Below are positions 34,801-44,063 of a DNA stretch of 59,419 bases, piece by piece; the first letter of the stretch is position 1; each line of letters begins with the position of its first letter. The position numbers and the translations under genes are program-made. The notes beneath the pieces were generated by a model. The model was given only the letters and a program-made list of their open reading frames with translations. It made no database searches and was not told the DNA's origin. This DNA comes from a virus: IMG/VR virus record IMGVR_UViG_3300030099_002167, positions 1 through 59,419 of that record. The stretch is one strand, 5' to 3'.

Positions 34801-37800
34801 AACAGCTGTATTAGCTGAACTACCAGATTTATCAGCAGGCGCTAGTTCTAAATCACTAAGTGCTGCATACGCAAATGATACTATGTGGTCAGATGGTGCT
34901 ACAGCTAGGTTCGGAAATGCAAGCGACCTACAAATATATCATGATGGTAGTAATTCTTATATAAGTGAAACAAATGCAAATTCAGATTTATTAATACGTT
35001 CAAATCATATTATATTACAAGCGCCAAGTGGTGAAAATATGATACACTGTGATGAAGATGGGGCTGTACAACTATATCACAATAACAGTAGTAAACTACA
35101 AACTACAAGCAGTGGAGCTAATGTAACAGGAACTTTAGATTTAGACAATCTTACGATTAATGGAGCACAAGGTTCTGACGGTCAGGTATTAACATCAACA
35201 GGCAGTGGTATAGCTTGGGAAGATGCAAATGGTGGTGGTGCAGATAACTTAGGTAATCATACAGCTACTACTAATCTAAATATGGGTGGCAATAGTATTA
35301 ATAGTATTGCTTTAATTTCTTCAACACATTTATCAACTGCTGCCAATATTAATTCTACTGGTGATGGTGGAGCTACTGTGGGTGGTGGTAGATTAGGGTT
35401 TGATCAATCTGGTACTAGAAGCTGGACAATGAAAGCCAGTGGTGGAAACTTAAATGTATTTTCTGGTGATGGAAATGGAAACTTTAGTGCTGGTACAAAA
35501 GGCATGGTTGCATCTAAGTATTTTGACGGAAATGATACAACTTATTATTTAGATCCAGCTTCAAACAGCATATTAAACCAAGTTTCATTTGGTGTACCAG
35601 GTAATGGCACTAATAATAAATCTAGATTTTTCTCAATAGAAGGTAACGCAGATGGATCTGGTGAAGGTTCAAGTAGAATATTCTTCACAGAACATAATTC
35701 AACTACTGCTGCTATGTCTAAATACGGTATGTCTCTAGGTTACAGAGGTGGTAACACTAGTATAACTGGAACAGATGGTAATTCATGGACAGGTTTACAA
35801 CTTATTAGTAATGGACAGTGGGGTATGTGGGGTCATAATAATAGTGCTCAAGGTGCTCTTATTATGTATGGAGATAGAGCAGGTACTTTCATAAAATTTG
35901 ATGGTAATAACTTACAGGAGATTGGCACTGCTCATGGTTCAACTTCTAATTTTTCTGGTTACCAATTGAACGGAACATTTGTAATGGATTCTAGTAGAAA
36001 TTTAGTTAATATTGGAACTATAAATTCTGGAAACATACTTGCTCCTTTTACATTTGTATCAGAACATAGTGTTAATAATACAGCTGTTGGTTGGTACACT
36101 ATAGCAACTAACACTGGTGATAGAGCTCAAGGTAGATTTAGAATAATAGATCAAGCAAGTAGTAGACATCAAGTAGTAGAGTTTTCAGCAGCTCATCATT
36201 TTGGCACTGATAATTCTAACTCAATTACAGTTTTAGACAATAGTTTTTTTGGAACTAGTGTATTTAGATATATAAGAATAAAAGATGGTGGCACATATGA
36301 TGGTGCTGTTTTACAAGTTTATATTGATAACGGTACAAATGCTTTAACAGCAGTATTAGAAGACCAAGCAAAAACTGGTAGTGGTTGGGTTCTAAAAGAT
36401 TGGATTCCTGATGCTACAGACCCAGGAGATGTTAGTAGTTATAGTAGTATGGCTGAAAGGTCTAGAGTAGATGTTGACAATATAGCTGTTTTAGGTGGTA
36501 TTGCATCATCAGGTAAAGCTCACTTTGTAAACTCTATAACATCAGCAGGTTCTATGTACTCACCTATCTACTATGATAATAATGATACTAACTATTATGT
36601 AGATCCTAATGGTCAATCAAGAATGGCAACTTTAAACTTAGGCAATTCTCCAGGATCTGGTGTTGCAAGTGGTTATAAGATGCAATTTAGAGGCGGGGGT
36701 GTAAAAATGACTAATAATCCAATTGATTATGTCAGCCAATTACACTTCAACTCCAATGTAAGATTCCAGCAAGATAGTAATGATAATCATTTAATTTTTA
36801 AATTTGGTGATGCTAATTCTGGTGGTATTAAAATGGTTGATGGTGCTGGTAACCTACATGGATATTTTTATGCTGATGGAGATGATAGTATTGGTATACT
36901 AGATGCAGATGGTAATTGGGCTGTTCAAGTTGATACAGATGTTTTAACTGGATTAAAAGTAAATGATACTTATAGACTTAAAGCAGATACAGATGGTGTT
37001 ATATTAGGAGCTACAGCAACCACAGATAAAATAAGATTATCAGGAAACTTAGGGTTAGGAGATCTCACGCATCCAAAAATAGCATATCCAGGAAAAGAAG
37101 CTTCGTTTGATGCTAGTGGAACTAGTACAGGTCAGATTGTAATTGATTTACCAGGAGACTTAAGCAATTACGATATGGTGTTTATGGAAATAGACATCTA
37201 CGAGTATTCTAGTGTTGGAGCAACTAAACTTATTTTTGGTGGTCATAACTGGAATAGTGGTGGTAATAGTAATACTAGCACTACAATGTGGTATAATACA
37301 AATGTCCAGGTTATAGGAGCCATGGATAAACCAGTTTATGTTGGTAGAAGAAATGATGGTACTACTGAAAGAAGATGTATTGCTATTGGTGAAACAACAT
37401 CAACTTGGAGTTATGTAACAGTTCATGTATCTAAAGTACATGGTGCTTGTTATTATGTTGATACTATAGATTATTTAGGTAATTGGAATGTAGCACAAAC
37501 CACAAATACATCTTACTTTACTAAAAACCCTACTACAAACTATAATGCTAATGATTCAATAACCCTAGAGACTAACGGTATAGGAGAAGCTAATCATTGG
37601 TTTGGATCAACTTCTGTAAGATCTCCAATATTCTTTGATTTAAATAATACAACTTATTATACAGATCCAGCATCAAGAAGTTCTATTAGACAGTTAGATC
37701 TAAACGATGGTACAGTTTGGCATGAAACTACACAAGGTACAGGAAAAGGATCCATACATATAGATCCTAATGTAAGTACAGATCATGGTGGAGGTGCAAT

Positions 37801-40800
37801 AACATTTGGTGCTTCTGATAGTGGTTCTGGAACTACAGCACAGGGAGGAATATATGTAAGAACAGACGGTAGTTATGGTACTAAAATGTATTTATCTACT
37901 ACAAACTCATATGCATCTGGTTCAAAAACATCTATGAAAATAGATCATAGTGGTCATGTTTATGTTACTAGAGGTGATTTCTATGCTTCAAAGTTTATTG
38001 ATAATGCTAATACTAATTATTATTTAGATCCTCTTAGTGGTTCTGTTTTAGGAGGCACTGTTACAATACATGCAGATTCTGATAGCTCACTTTCTGTACA
38101 AAATGCTGGAACAAATGCAATAGCTATTTACGCTCATGCAGGTGATGAACTATACCTAGGTTCTAATAATTCTAATAATATAAGATTAATTTCTGGTGGA
38201 GATATTGACGTTGTGGGTAATGTATTAGAAAAAGGTAAAAAACATTGCACAGCTTCTATTGGTAACTCTTATGTTAGAGTATTTGCGGTATCAACTGAGA
38301 GTAGTCAGTTAGCTAGTGTAGTAAGAGTTACAGGTACAGCACATGGTAGTAGTCATGTTGGTGCTTTTACAGCTGATATTATTTGTAATCATCATCAAGA
38401 TGTACATATAAAATCACAATGTGGTAACTACACTGATGGAGTTATAAAAGTAGAAAGTGATAATAATGGTCAATATACCATGTCTTATAAATCTGGTAGT
38501 TCTAATGCTGCTACTTATTACTTTACTATTGAGGCTCTTTCTAGTGAGATGACCATTACTACAAACCCCTCTAGTACATCATCAACTGCTACAACTCACG
38601 AACATAAATTAATATTTGGTACATCTATGTCTGGAGAAGGTGGTAGTGAACCACACCTCTGTTTTGCTAGTAATGATGGAGATACTAATGTTAAATTAGA
38701 AAGAAGTGGTGATGGACTACAAGTTAGAACTGGTAACAGCGGACAGTTCACACATGAGTTTCATCAAAATGGTTTTTTATATACTAAAGGTCTTTATGAT
38801 ATAGATAATACAGATTTCTTTTTAGATCCAGATTCAAGTGGATCAAAAATGGTAAATTTAAATTTAATATCTGATGGTACGCACAACACTAATGATGCTG
38901 CTTTATATGTACAAAGAACTGGGAATGAAGATTGGGGTGTTGCTGTAAAAGGAAATAGTAACGCTACAGAATATGGTATAAAAGTAGATTTAGCTGGATC
39001 TAGTGCTACTATGGGGTATGCTTATTATTCTGCAGGTACTTTAAAATATTTAGTAGGTCACAGTAGTGCAATACACCATGGAGATATGCGATCTCCAAAA
39101 TTCTTTGATTCAAATGATACAAACTATTATTTAGACCCTGCTAGTACTAGTGTTTTAAACAACTTAACTCTTAACGACCTAACCGTTAATGGTACTCTTA
39201 CTTATAGTACAGTTAACGCAGGTGTTTTAGAAATAGATGGTAAAAAAGTACTAGATATGCCTAGTAATTCTACAGAGAGAGGTCCTTGGAATCCAATAGC
39301 AACATTTATTAGGGGTGCGGGAACAGCTCTTTATGGTGATGAAGATTTTGCTTCAGGTGTAAATAATATTACCGTTTACAATAACTCGGGAGGCAACGTT
39401 GTAACCCATACAAGAGAAGATGCAACAACTAACTCTGGAGGAGCAGCACCTAACTCTAGCGGAAAGGTTATTAGAATAAATCACAATGGAGGTACATCAA
39501 GCCCAGGACTTGGAGGATTTAGGCAACCTATACCTTCTGCAGATAATCAAACTTTTGTTCAAGTATTTCAAGCTAAATTAAGAGTAGGTAGTAGTTTAGT
39601 AATTGCAGAAAATGCTCAAGGATCTAATAATACATCTTATTTCTTAACTGATACTGCAGGTACAGGTAAATGGGAATGGTATGTAAGAGTATCACATTGC
39701 GGTGTAAGTGGTAACTTCCATGGAGGTGGTCATATATATGTAACAGGAGGATCAGGTAACTTTAACTGGTATTTAGCTAGTTGTGAAACATATAAGGTAA
39801 CAGACGGAAGAAACAAAAGAGCAAGTGATTTTATAGCTACCCAAACTATAACTACTCCTGAAGTCTTTGTTGATAATCATGTCTATCATAATGGGGATAC
39901 AGACACACATTTATCTTTTGATACAAACCAAGTTAAATTAACAGCAGCTAATGGTAAAAGTAGATTTAGAGTTTTAGAAACAGAAATAGAAGCTGGTCAA
40001 GATGTAGGTAGTAATACCCAAAACTACAGCACCAAACTTAGACTTAAAGGTAAAAATAACTATAGTGATGGTACTAACTGGTATGGTAACTATGGTCAAT
40101 TATTGTTCCATAGTAATACTAATATGACTGGTAGTTCTAGAAGATATTTATTTACAAATGGTTATCAAAACAATCAGTTTGCAATTGTTCAAAGTGTTGA
40201 TGCATCAACAGACCCATCAGTAAATGATTCTGCTAGTGGTGTAAACTCAGGTGGTTTAGTTATGACGTGGAATAATTCAAGAGAAGTGACTATGCATGAA
40301 AATATGTATGCACCTCGCTACTATGATAGCGTCAGCACAACTAGATATTTAGACCCAGGAGGCGTATCTTCAATAGGGGGAATTAATACAAATGGTGGTG
40401 GAATAAACTTGTCAAATGGTAATATTAGTAATGCAAACAAACTAACCTTTAATGATGCAGGAGCAGGAGAAGGTGTACAATGGAATGGCGGTAATATATG
40501 GCAGATATATGAATCACCAAATAACCAAACAAATGCTTCTGGTAACTTACAATTTACTTCTGGCTCGGGTAATGGAACTATTAGAATGACATTAGACACG
40601 AGCGGTAATTTAACTGTTTCAGCTGATGTTGTAGCTTTTTCAGATGAAAGACTTAAAACAAATATAGAAACGTTAGACGGATCTAAAGTTTATGAAATGA
40701 GAGGAGTAAGCTATATTAAAGATGATAAACAAGGTAGTGGAGTAATAGCGCAAGAACTAGAAAAAGTTGCTCCAGAATTAGTTAATAACGATAGTGAATA

Positions 40801-40897
40801 CAAATCTGTAGCATATGGTAATATAACAGGGTATTTAATTGAAGCTATTAAAGATTTAAAAGCTGAAATAGAAGAACTTAAAAAACAAATAAAATAA
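31817..40897 (+). CDS. giant tail fibre with C-terminal S74 intramolecular chaperone (3026 aa)
   Basis: This 9-kb gene encodes a repetitive fibre of G, S, N, T and D-rich beta units. Eight copies of an approximately D-x4-TxYYLDPxS repeat punctuate it from 33447 to 40359. The last 85 residues form a Peptidase_S74 domain: FSDERLKTNI with the Ser2942 and Lys2946 positions, then GVSYIKDDKQGSGVIAQELE and a terminal coiled coil LIEAIKDLKAEIEELKKQIK. In phage endosialidases and T5/K1-type fibres this domain trimerises the fibre, then cuts itself off in an ATP-independent reaction. Function: receptor binding, probably on surface polysaccharide. A/T-only leader. Confidence 0.85.
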   Translation: MARKFFTGATLSGDVIITHANQPTLQIIDTTNDVDFRLRAANNYVTFEADRDDDAASTRMQFKVDNVLQYEILPNSTQTFANSTSFIRKDVTGTASFGFNITTRKQSGDTYVAGDDIGRLNFRARDDVQTSDISMVSLIAEADNTFTSTNKKGRAKFQVFTGTQLENVLEMKSNRNVEISGGTLMLGDDVTIFRDGANILRTDDALHANGHLHVGGVSGGGSIYNRADTTNNITFSSSGVAISKNVTVPALIATADIYLNDGYSTSNRYLHLRKNTANDGGIVMSSKSGSNNPTNDWQIVNQGSARDLHFYAYGLGANALVLDREDGNATFAGTISSKEISIKQQDDSGFDAGLTIERSANTQKVHIGMDGGAVNFNSPDGLSYKFRNNGAVRFTINGNGNISPTGVAIFNDGNGINFGNSNAKIYGSSANGIQFNGGGSEKMRLTQSGLLGIGVAAPASVLEVYGGSTGTNDVDRYVRFKASNGEKRFDFYIGGTGNASRLSMFDHDGTTEGARISSSGNSFLPSTLTVGGDITASGLIDREDTNYYLDPAGTGTSLKAAGSLDVDGTSSDISIVGGSLNFKDSNNYPRITKNSASAQLGLFRGANNVGGMYIGGASDGFRIWTESFSAKLHLDQSGNLDIAGSLSANGASLTDHLILASGKYLEFSAMGKLINMDVSAWSNASEHNILYSGWTSSTSDYLSIKVAGNSTTNHGNLIIADNLLSYGRMDATNSAQATDSATNPHGDDQGSAFLVTNLGAATFAGSVQTTNLKTPTITSVNANQNLFLYANGSGHIYLGDSGNGANLYHYSAANDGKYTTYDFNGSYYRISTTATAGVWVADDLRVSTDLNIGGTFHPLSLKSKKYTSSNTSSSVTAGTSLDDEYMLLEFGENTSPVYLNIKTAAHNSASFVITRGYHGSNRASIQCTGMTYTANGGYPNIKGLKVIKSGTAYKVVVRLFRSGSHTSFELHARAWGGHETGDIAFETTLTDTFTETAVLAELPDLSAGASSKSLSAAYANDTMWSDGATARFGNASDLQIYHDGSNSYISETNANSDLLIRSNHIILQAPSGENMIHCDEDGAVQLYHNNSSKLQTTSSGANVTGTLDLDNLTINGAQGSDGQVLTSTGSGIAWEDANGGGADNLGNHTATTNLNMGGNSINSIALISSTHLSTAANINSTGDGGATVGGGRLGFDQSGTRSWTMKASGGNLNVFSGDGNGNFSAGTKGMVASKYFDGNDTTYYLDPASNSILNQVSFGVPGNGTNNKSRFFSIEGNADGSGEGSSRIFFTEHNSTTAAMSKYGMSLGYRGGNTSITGTDGNSWTGLQLISNGQWGMWGHNNSAQGALIMYGDRAGTFIKFDGNNLQEIGTAHGSTSNFSGYQLNGTFVMDSSRNLVNIGTINSGNILAPFTFVSEHSVNNTAVGWYTIATNTGDRAQGRFRIIDQASSRHQVVEFSAAHHFGTDNSNSITVLDNSFFGTSVFRYIRIKDGGTYDGAVLQVYIDNGTNALTAVLEDQAKTGSGWVLKDWIPDATDPGDVSSYSSMAERSRVDVDNIAVLGGIASSGKAHFVNSITSAGSMYSPIYYDNNDTNYYVDPNGQSRMATLNLGNSPGSGVASGYKMQFRGGGVKMTNNPIDYVSQLHFNSNVRFQQDSNDNHLIFKFGDANSGGIKMVDGAGNLHGYFYADGDDSIGILDADGNWAVQVDTDVLTGLKVNDTYRLKADTDGVILGATATTDKIRLSGNLGLGDLTHPKIAYPGKEASFDASGTSTGQIVIDLPGDLSNYDMVFMEIDIYEYSSVGATKLIFGGHNWNSGGNSNTSTTMWYNTNVQVIGAMDKPVYVGRRNDGTTERRCIAIGETTSTWSYVTVHVSKVHGACYYVDTIDYLGNWNVAQTTNTSYFTKNPTTNYNANDSITLETNGIGEANHWFGSTSVRSPIFFDLNNTTYYTDPASRSSIRQLDLNDGTVWHETTQGTGKGSIHIDPNVSTDHGGGAITFGASDSGSGTTAQGGIYVRTDGSYGTKMYLSTTNSYASGSKTSMKIDHSGHVYVTRGDFYASKFIDNANTNYYLDPLSGSVLGGTVTIHADSDSSLSVQNAGTNAIAIYAHAGDELYLGSNNSNNIRLISGGDIDVVGNVLEKGKKHCTASIGNSYVRVFAVSTESSQLASVVRVTGTAHGSSHVGAFTADIICNHHQDVHIKSQCGNYTDGVIKVESDNNGQYTMSYKSGSSNAATYYFTIEALSSEMTITTNPSSTSSTATTHEHKLIFGTSMSGEGGSEPHLCFASNDGDTNVKLERSGDGLQVRTGNSGQFTHEFHQNGFLYTKGLYDIDNTDFFLDPDSSGSKMVNLNLISDGTHNTNDAALYVQRTGNEDWGVAVKGNSNATEYGIKVDLAGSSATMGYAYYSAGTLKYLVGHSSAIHHGDMRSPKFFDSNDTNYYLDPASTSVLNNLTLNDLTVNGTLTYSTVNAGVLEIDGKKVLDMPSNSTERGPWNPIATFIRGAGTALYGDEDFASGVNNITVYNNSGGNVVTHTREDATTNSGGAAPNSSGKVIRINHNGGTSSPGLGGFRQPIPSADNQTFVQVFQAKLRVGSSLVIAENAQGSNNTSYFLTDTAGTGKWEWYVRVSHCGVSGNFHGGGHIYVTGGSGNFNWYLASCETYKVTDGRNKRASDFIATQTITTPEVFVDNHVYHNGDTDTHLSFDTNQVKLTAANGKSRFRVLETEIEAGQDVGSNTQNYSTKLRLKGKNNYSDGTNWYGNYGQLLFHSNTNMTGSSRRYLFTNGYQNNQFAIVQSVDASTDPSVNDSASGVNSGGLVMTWNNSREVTMHENMYAPRYYDSVSTTRYLDPGGVSSIGGINTNGGGINLSNGNISNANKLTFNDAGAGEGVQWNGGNIWQIYESPNNQTNASGNLQFTSGSGNGTIRMTLDTSGNLTVSADVVAFSDERLKTNIETLDGSKVYEMRGVSYIKDDKQGSGVIAQELEKVAPELVNNDSEYKSVAYGNITGYLIEAIKDLKAEIEELKKQIK
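33447..40359 (+). repeat. eight degenerate DxxxTxYYLDPxS repeats within the giant fibre gene
   Basis: Copies begin at about 33435, 35519, 36571, 37631, 37990, 38799, 39100 and 40318. The shared core is D-(S/N)-x-(D/N)-T-x-Y-Y-(L/V/T)-D-P, often followed by A-S/G-S. Spacing varies from a few hundred bases to 2 kb, so they separate modules of unequal size. Such repeats could mark fold boundaries or sites of recombination between modules. Confidence 0.8.
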
Positions 40898-42768
40898 TGG
40901 CAGTCCCAGGCTCAGGGCAGTTAAGCCTATTAAAAATCTTTTCTGAAAAAAACGAGAGTGATTACACCGCTAATAATGCAGATGGTGAATCAGGCTTTAG
41001 TTTAAGAGGGTTAAGTGATGATGGGAATAGTGATTCTAGTGGTGGAAATATAAATCTAAACGTTCATAGTCCCAATCTACCAGACAGTAATGCTGCACAT
41101 GCTATGTCTGAATTTTATTCTTATGACCATGACTTTGTACCTATTGCATGTAACTTAGCTATGGATGTAGTATTTCTAATTGATTATACTGGGTCAATGG
41201 ATGATGATATGACAACTTTAAAATCTAACGTGTCCACTATAACTAATAAAATTGTTTCAAGATCTGGTGGAGATTATAGATTAGCAGCTGTTTTGATTGA
41301 TCAAACTTCTAGTCAGCCAAGTTATTGGGGAAACGGAACTGTAGTAGCTAACCTAAATTCTTCTTTTAGATATAATTCTGGAACCATATGGCTTGCAGCT
41401 ATGGTACCATTTGCACATTCAAATAAGTCTGACTTTGATACAAAAATAGGATTTTTGGATGGGGGTAGTAATAGTGCTACTAGTATGGAATTAGGTAATG
41501 GTGTAGGATTACCAGAGCCAAATGACACAGCTATAGATAGAGTTATTAACCATAACTTTGCTGGTGCTTTTAGATCTGGTGTTAATAAAATGATAATACT
41601 ACTTACAGATAATGCGCCTGATGGCGATGGTGATGATTCTTTTGATGGTACTGAAGAATATGATAAAATGGGTACTTTATCAAATAATGCGGTTGCAAAT
41701 AATATTACAATTATGATATGTGGCTCTATAAGCGATAGTGGTACATTCCCTAAGTCTATTCATGGTATATATCAAGGTTACGCAGATAACACTGGTGGAA
41801 GTTTTAACAGTAGTCATGATCCAAGTAATATTACAAGTTTTATAGATAGTATATGTAATGATATAGAAAACCTTTTTCCTTCAGCTATTACTAATGCAGA
41901 AACTAATGTAACAAATGCTAGTTTTCAAATGAATGGCGATGTATCTAATGATAGCACAAACATAACAGCCAAAGGATTTGTAAGAGCAACAACTAGTGTA
42001 AATTTGAGAAAAGGGGTTAGTGGTGTTACAGACACTGGTTCTTTAGGAACTGGTACTGCTGCTTTTAGTAGCAATGTGACTGGTCTTACAAGTGGTTCAA
42101 CACATTTTTATAGGGCGTACGCTACAACTAGTGATGGTGGTGGATTAACTTCATATGGTGATATTGAGAGTGTAACTACCAATAGTGCATCAGCTCCAGG
42201 TATTGTTACGCTTGCTCCTACTAACATTACTCATAATTCAATGAGACTTAATGGTAACTTAACTAGTACTGGAGGAGCAACAGTTACAGCTAAAGGATGG
42301 GTAATATCTAGTTTTTCTTCAACCCCTGTGCTGGGTGGTTTTGGTGTTACTAATGTTACAGCTTTAGATCCTAATACTACAGGAGCATATAATAGAACTG
42401 CGAGTGGATTGTCATCTAATACTACACATTATATAAGAGCATACGCAACGAATAGCGTAGGTACTGCTTATGGTGTTGTTAGAACAGGTCAAACCACAAG
42501 CAATTTTGTAATTAGATATATAGCAGGACCTTTTAACAAAAGTTTCTTTGCATGTTTCCAAACTATGAATTTGGTAGTCAGATTTACTGGAACATTTGGT
42601 AATGGAACACAAGTATATGATAGTAGTTTAAACTTAATGAATAGCTCTAACGGAGGTAACAAATGGTATGCAGGTCCACCAGCTAGTAGCAGTGGAGCAA
42701 CAAGTGCAGGATTTTTCTTTGTTAATTCTAGTGGAGTCGTGTCTAATTTCTCACCTTTAGGATGTTAA
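40897..42768 (+). CDS. virion protein with vWA domain and two fibronectin-III-like repeats
   Basis: A 623-residue protein. The N-terminus MAVPGSGQLSLLKIFSEKN and HAMSEFYSYDHDF form a leader that I recall from phage tail proteins. Residues about 88-330 are a von Willebrand A domain with MIDAS motif DYTGS (96-100) and later the metal-site-like LLTDNAPDGDGDD. Next come two tandem fibronectin-III-like modules (each with xFYRAYATT or HYIRAYATN, a strand common to FN3). The C-terminal 90 residues are strand-rich. It likely binds a protein or glycan on the cell through the metal ion. Starts in a TAATG overlap. Confidence 0.75.
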   Translation: MAVPGSGQLSLLKIFSEKNESDYTANNADGESGFSLRGLSDDGNSDSSGGNINLNVHSPNLPDSNAAHAMSEFYSYDHDFVPIACNLAMDVVFLIDYTGSMDDDMTTLKSNVSTITNKIVSRSGGDYRLAAVLIDQTSSQPSYWGNGTVVANLNSSFRYNSGTIWLAAMVPFAHSNKSDFDTKIGFLDGGSNSATSMELGNGVGLPEPNDTAIDRVINHNFAGAFRSGVNKMIILLTDNAPDGDGDDSFDGTEEYDKMGTLSNNAVANNITIMICGSISDSGTFPKSIHGIYQGYADNTGGSFNSSHDPSNITSFIDSICNDIENLFPSAITNAETNVTNASFQMNGDVSNDSTNITAKGFVRATTSVNLRKGVSGVTDTGSLGTGTAAFSSNVTGLTSGSTHFYRAYATTSDGGGLTSYGDIESVTTNSASAPGIVTLAPTNITHNSMRLNGNLTSTGGATVTAKGWVISSFSSTPVLGGFGVTNVTALDPNTTGAYNRTASGLSSNTTHYIRAYATNSVGTAYGVVRTGQTTSNFVIRYIAGPFNKSFFACFQTMNLVVRFTGTFGNGTQVYDSSLNLMNSSNGGNKWYAGPPASSSGATSAGFFFVNSSGVVSNFSPLGC

Positions 42769-42769
42769 T

Positions 42770-43291
42770 ATGAAAATACAAGAAAACAAAATACAAGAAC
42801 ACACTGGCACTTCTTTTAGTGTAGTAAAGATTGATGGAGTAAGTGTATTAAAATTTAATGATGAATCTACAATAGATAATGTAGAATATTATTCAACTAT
42901 AATGTTAGGTGATTGTACAAACTGTGAAAAGATAAAAGAACTATATAAGGATTTTACATATGATAAAGTACTAGTACTAGGTCTTGGTTTAGGTTTAGTA
43001 CCTGAAACTTTAAAAATAGAAAAGGAATGTAGCGTTGTAGATGTAGTAGATAATAATCAAGAATTAATTGACTATGTAGATTTTATAGACGAGTCTATAA
43101 ATATAATCAAAGATGATGCATATACTTATACACCTAATAAAAAATATGATCTTATACTTGTAGATTTGTGGTGGGGACATGAAGATATAACTGATGAAAT
43201 AGTAACTAATATTGAAAATAATTACAAAAATTACTTAGAAGAAAACGGTAAAATAATAATACCAATATTATTTAAGAGCTTTACTCCTTAA
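42770..43291 (+). CDS. SAM-dependent methyltransferase-like protein (spermidine-synthase fold)
   Basis: A 173-residue protein with a Rossmann-type SAM-binding region: motif I VLVLGLGLGLVP (67-78), acidic motif DVVDNNQE (91-98), a KDDAY segment at 114-118 and YDLILVDLWWG (126-136). This order fits the spermidine synthase/class I methyltransferase fold, but the first 60 residues are shorter than in aminopropyltransferases. Substrate cannot be read from the sequence. It starts 1 base after the vWA-protein stop inside a virion operon, so modification of a virion or cell-surface component is an inference from context. Confidence 0.6.
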   Translation: MKIQENKIQEHTGTSFSVVKIDGVSVLKFNDESTIDNVEYYSTIMLGDCTNCEKIKELYKDFTYDKVLVLGLGLGLVPETLKIEKECSVVDVVDNNQELIDYVDFIDESINIIKDDAYTYTPNKKYDLILVDLWWGHEDITDEIVTNIENNYKNYLEENGKIIIPILFKSFTP

Positions 43292-43310
43292 TATATTAAG
43301 AAATTTTTAT

Positions 43311-43318
43311 TAACTTTG
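43311..43318 (+). promoter_or_regulatory. possible -7 promoter element (TAACTTTG)
   Basis: Matches the Bacteroidetes TAnnTTTG -7 pattern, 33 bases upstream of the ATG at 43351, in one of the few intergenic gaps of this arm. No clear upstream TTG element was found at the usual spacing. Confidence 0.3.
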
Positions 43319-43350
43319 ATAGAATTAGTTTAATAAATAAATTTATAAAA

Positions 43351-43719
43351 ATGGCTATAACATACGAATGGAAAATCACGGCTTTAAAAAAAGCACCATC
43401 ACTAGACGGTTTGTCAGATGTGGTTACTAATATTAATTTTGAATATAAAGGAACGGATGAGGACGGTAATGAAGCAGTATTTAATGGGGCGTGCCCAGTA
43501 GGTTCTCCTGATAAGGATAACTTTACACCTCTTGCAGATCTTAAAGAATCTGATGTAATTGAATGGGCAAAAGCTAATCATCCTACTGATCATATGGATG
43601 ATATAATAGAAGCAAAGATAGCTGATATTGTTACTCCTAAAAACGTTGAGGTAGATGCTATGCCTTGGGCACCAGCAGAACCAGATCCGGAAAAAACTGA
43701 AGAAGAATCAGAAGAATAA
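43351..43719 (+). CDS. small conserved-type phage protein (122 aa)
   Basis: Pattern W-K-I-T-A-L-K-K near the start, then TNINFEYKGTDEDGNEAVFN, FTPLADLKESDVIEWAKANH and a Glu/Pro-rich end. I recall this architecture (strand hairpin, 'FtpfxdLxexxVixWv' helix) as common in unrelated phages near tail-fibre genes (DUF7936 type). Function unknown; candidates are tail-fibre assembly or virion accessory protein. Confidence 0.5.
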   Translation: MAITYEWKITALKKAPSLDGLSDVVTNINFEYKGTDEDGNEAVFNGACPVGSPDKDNFTPLADLKESDVIEWAKANHPTDHMDDIIEAKIADIVTPKNVEVDAMPWAPAEPDPEKTEEESEE

Positions 43720-43748
43720 GATATTTTTAATTTTTAAATTTTAAAACA

Positions 43749-44063
43749 ATGGCAGAAAAAGTAGATACAAAAATGGAAGACATTGCAGTTAATGAAGAAA
43801 AAAAATTAACTGGTGATGAATTAAAAGAAGTTCAACAATATGATCAAAAGTTTCAACAAATACAATTTGCATTTGGAGAACTTCAAATCATGAAAATGAA
43901 CTTAGAAAAAAGAGAGGTAAGCTTGAAGGAACAGTTTGATAAAACTGTAGAGGATCAAAACGAAATGAGAAAATCTCTACAAGAAAAATATGGTGAAGTA
44001 TCTGTAGATAAAAATACAGGTGTTATTACTGAAGCTCCTCCTGCTCCTCAGCAAGAAGGATAA
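43749..44063 (+). CDS. coiled-coil protein (104 aa)
   Basis: One long heptad-type helix (KKLTGDELKEVQQYDQKFQQ, then LQIMKMNLEKREVSLKEQFD) followed by a Pro-rich tail. Such proteins occur in many phage genomes next to structural genes without known function. It has an A/T-only leader of 29 bases and its stop overlaps the endolysin candidate by 1 base. Confidence 0.6.
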   Translation: MAEKVDTKMEDIAVNEEKKLTGDELKEVQQYDQKFQQIQFAFGELQIMKMNLEKREVSLKEQFDKTVEDQNEMRKSLQEKYGEVSVDKNTGVITEAPPAPQQEG

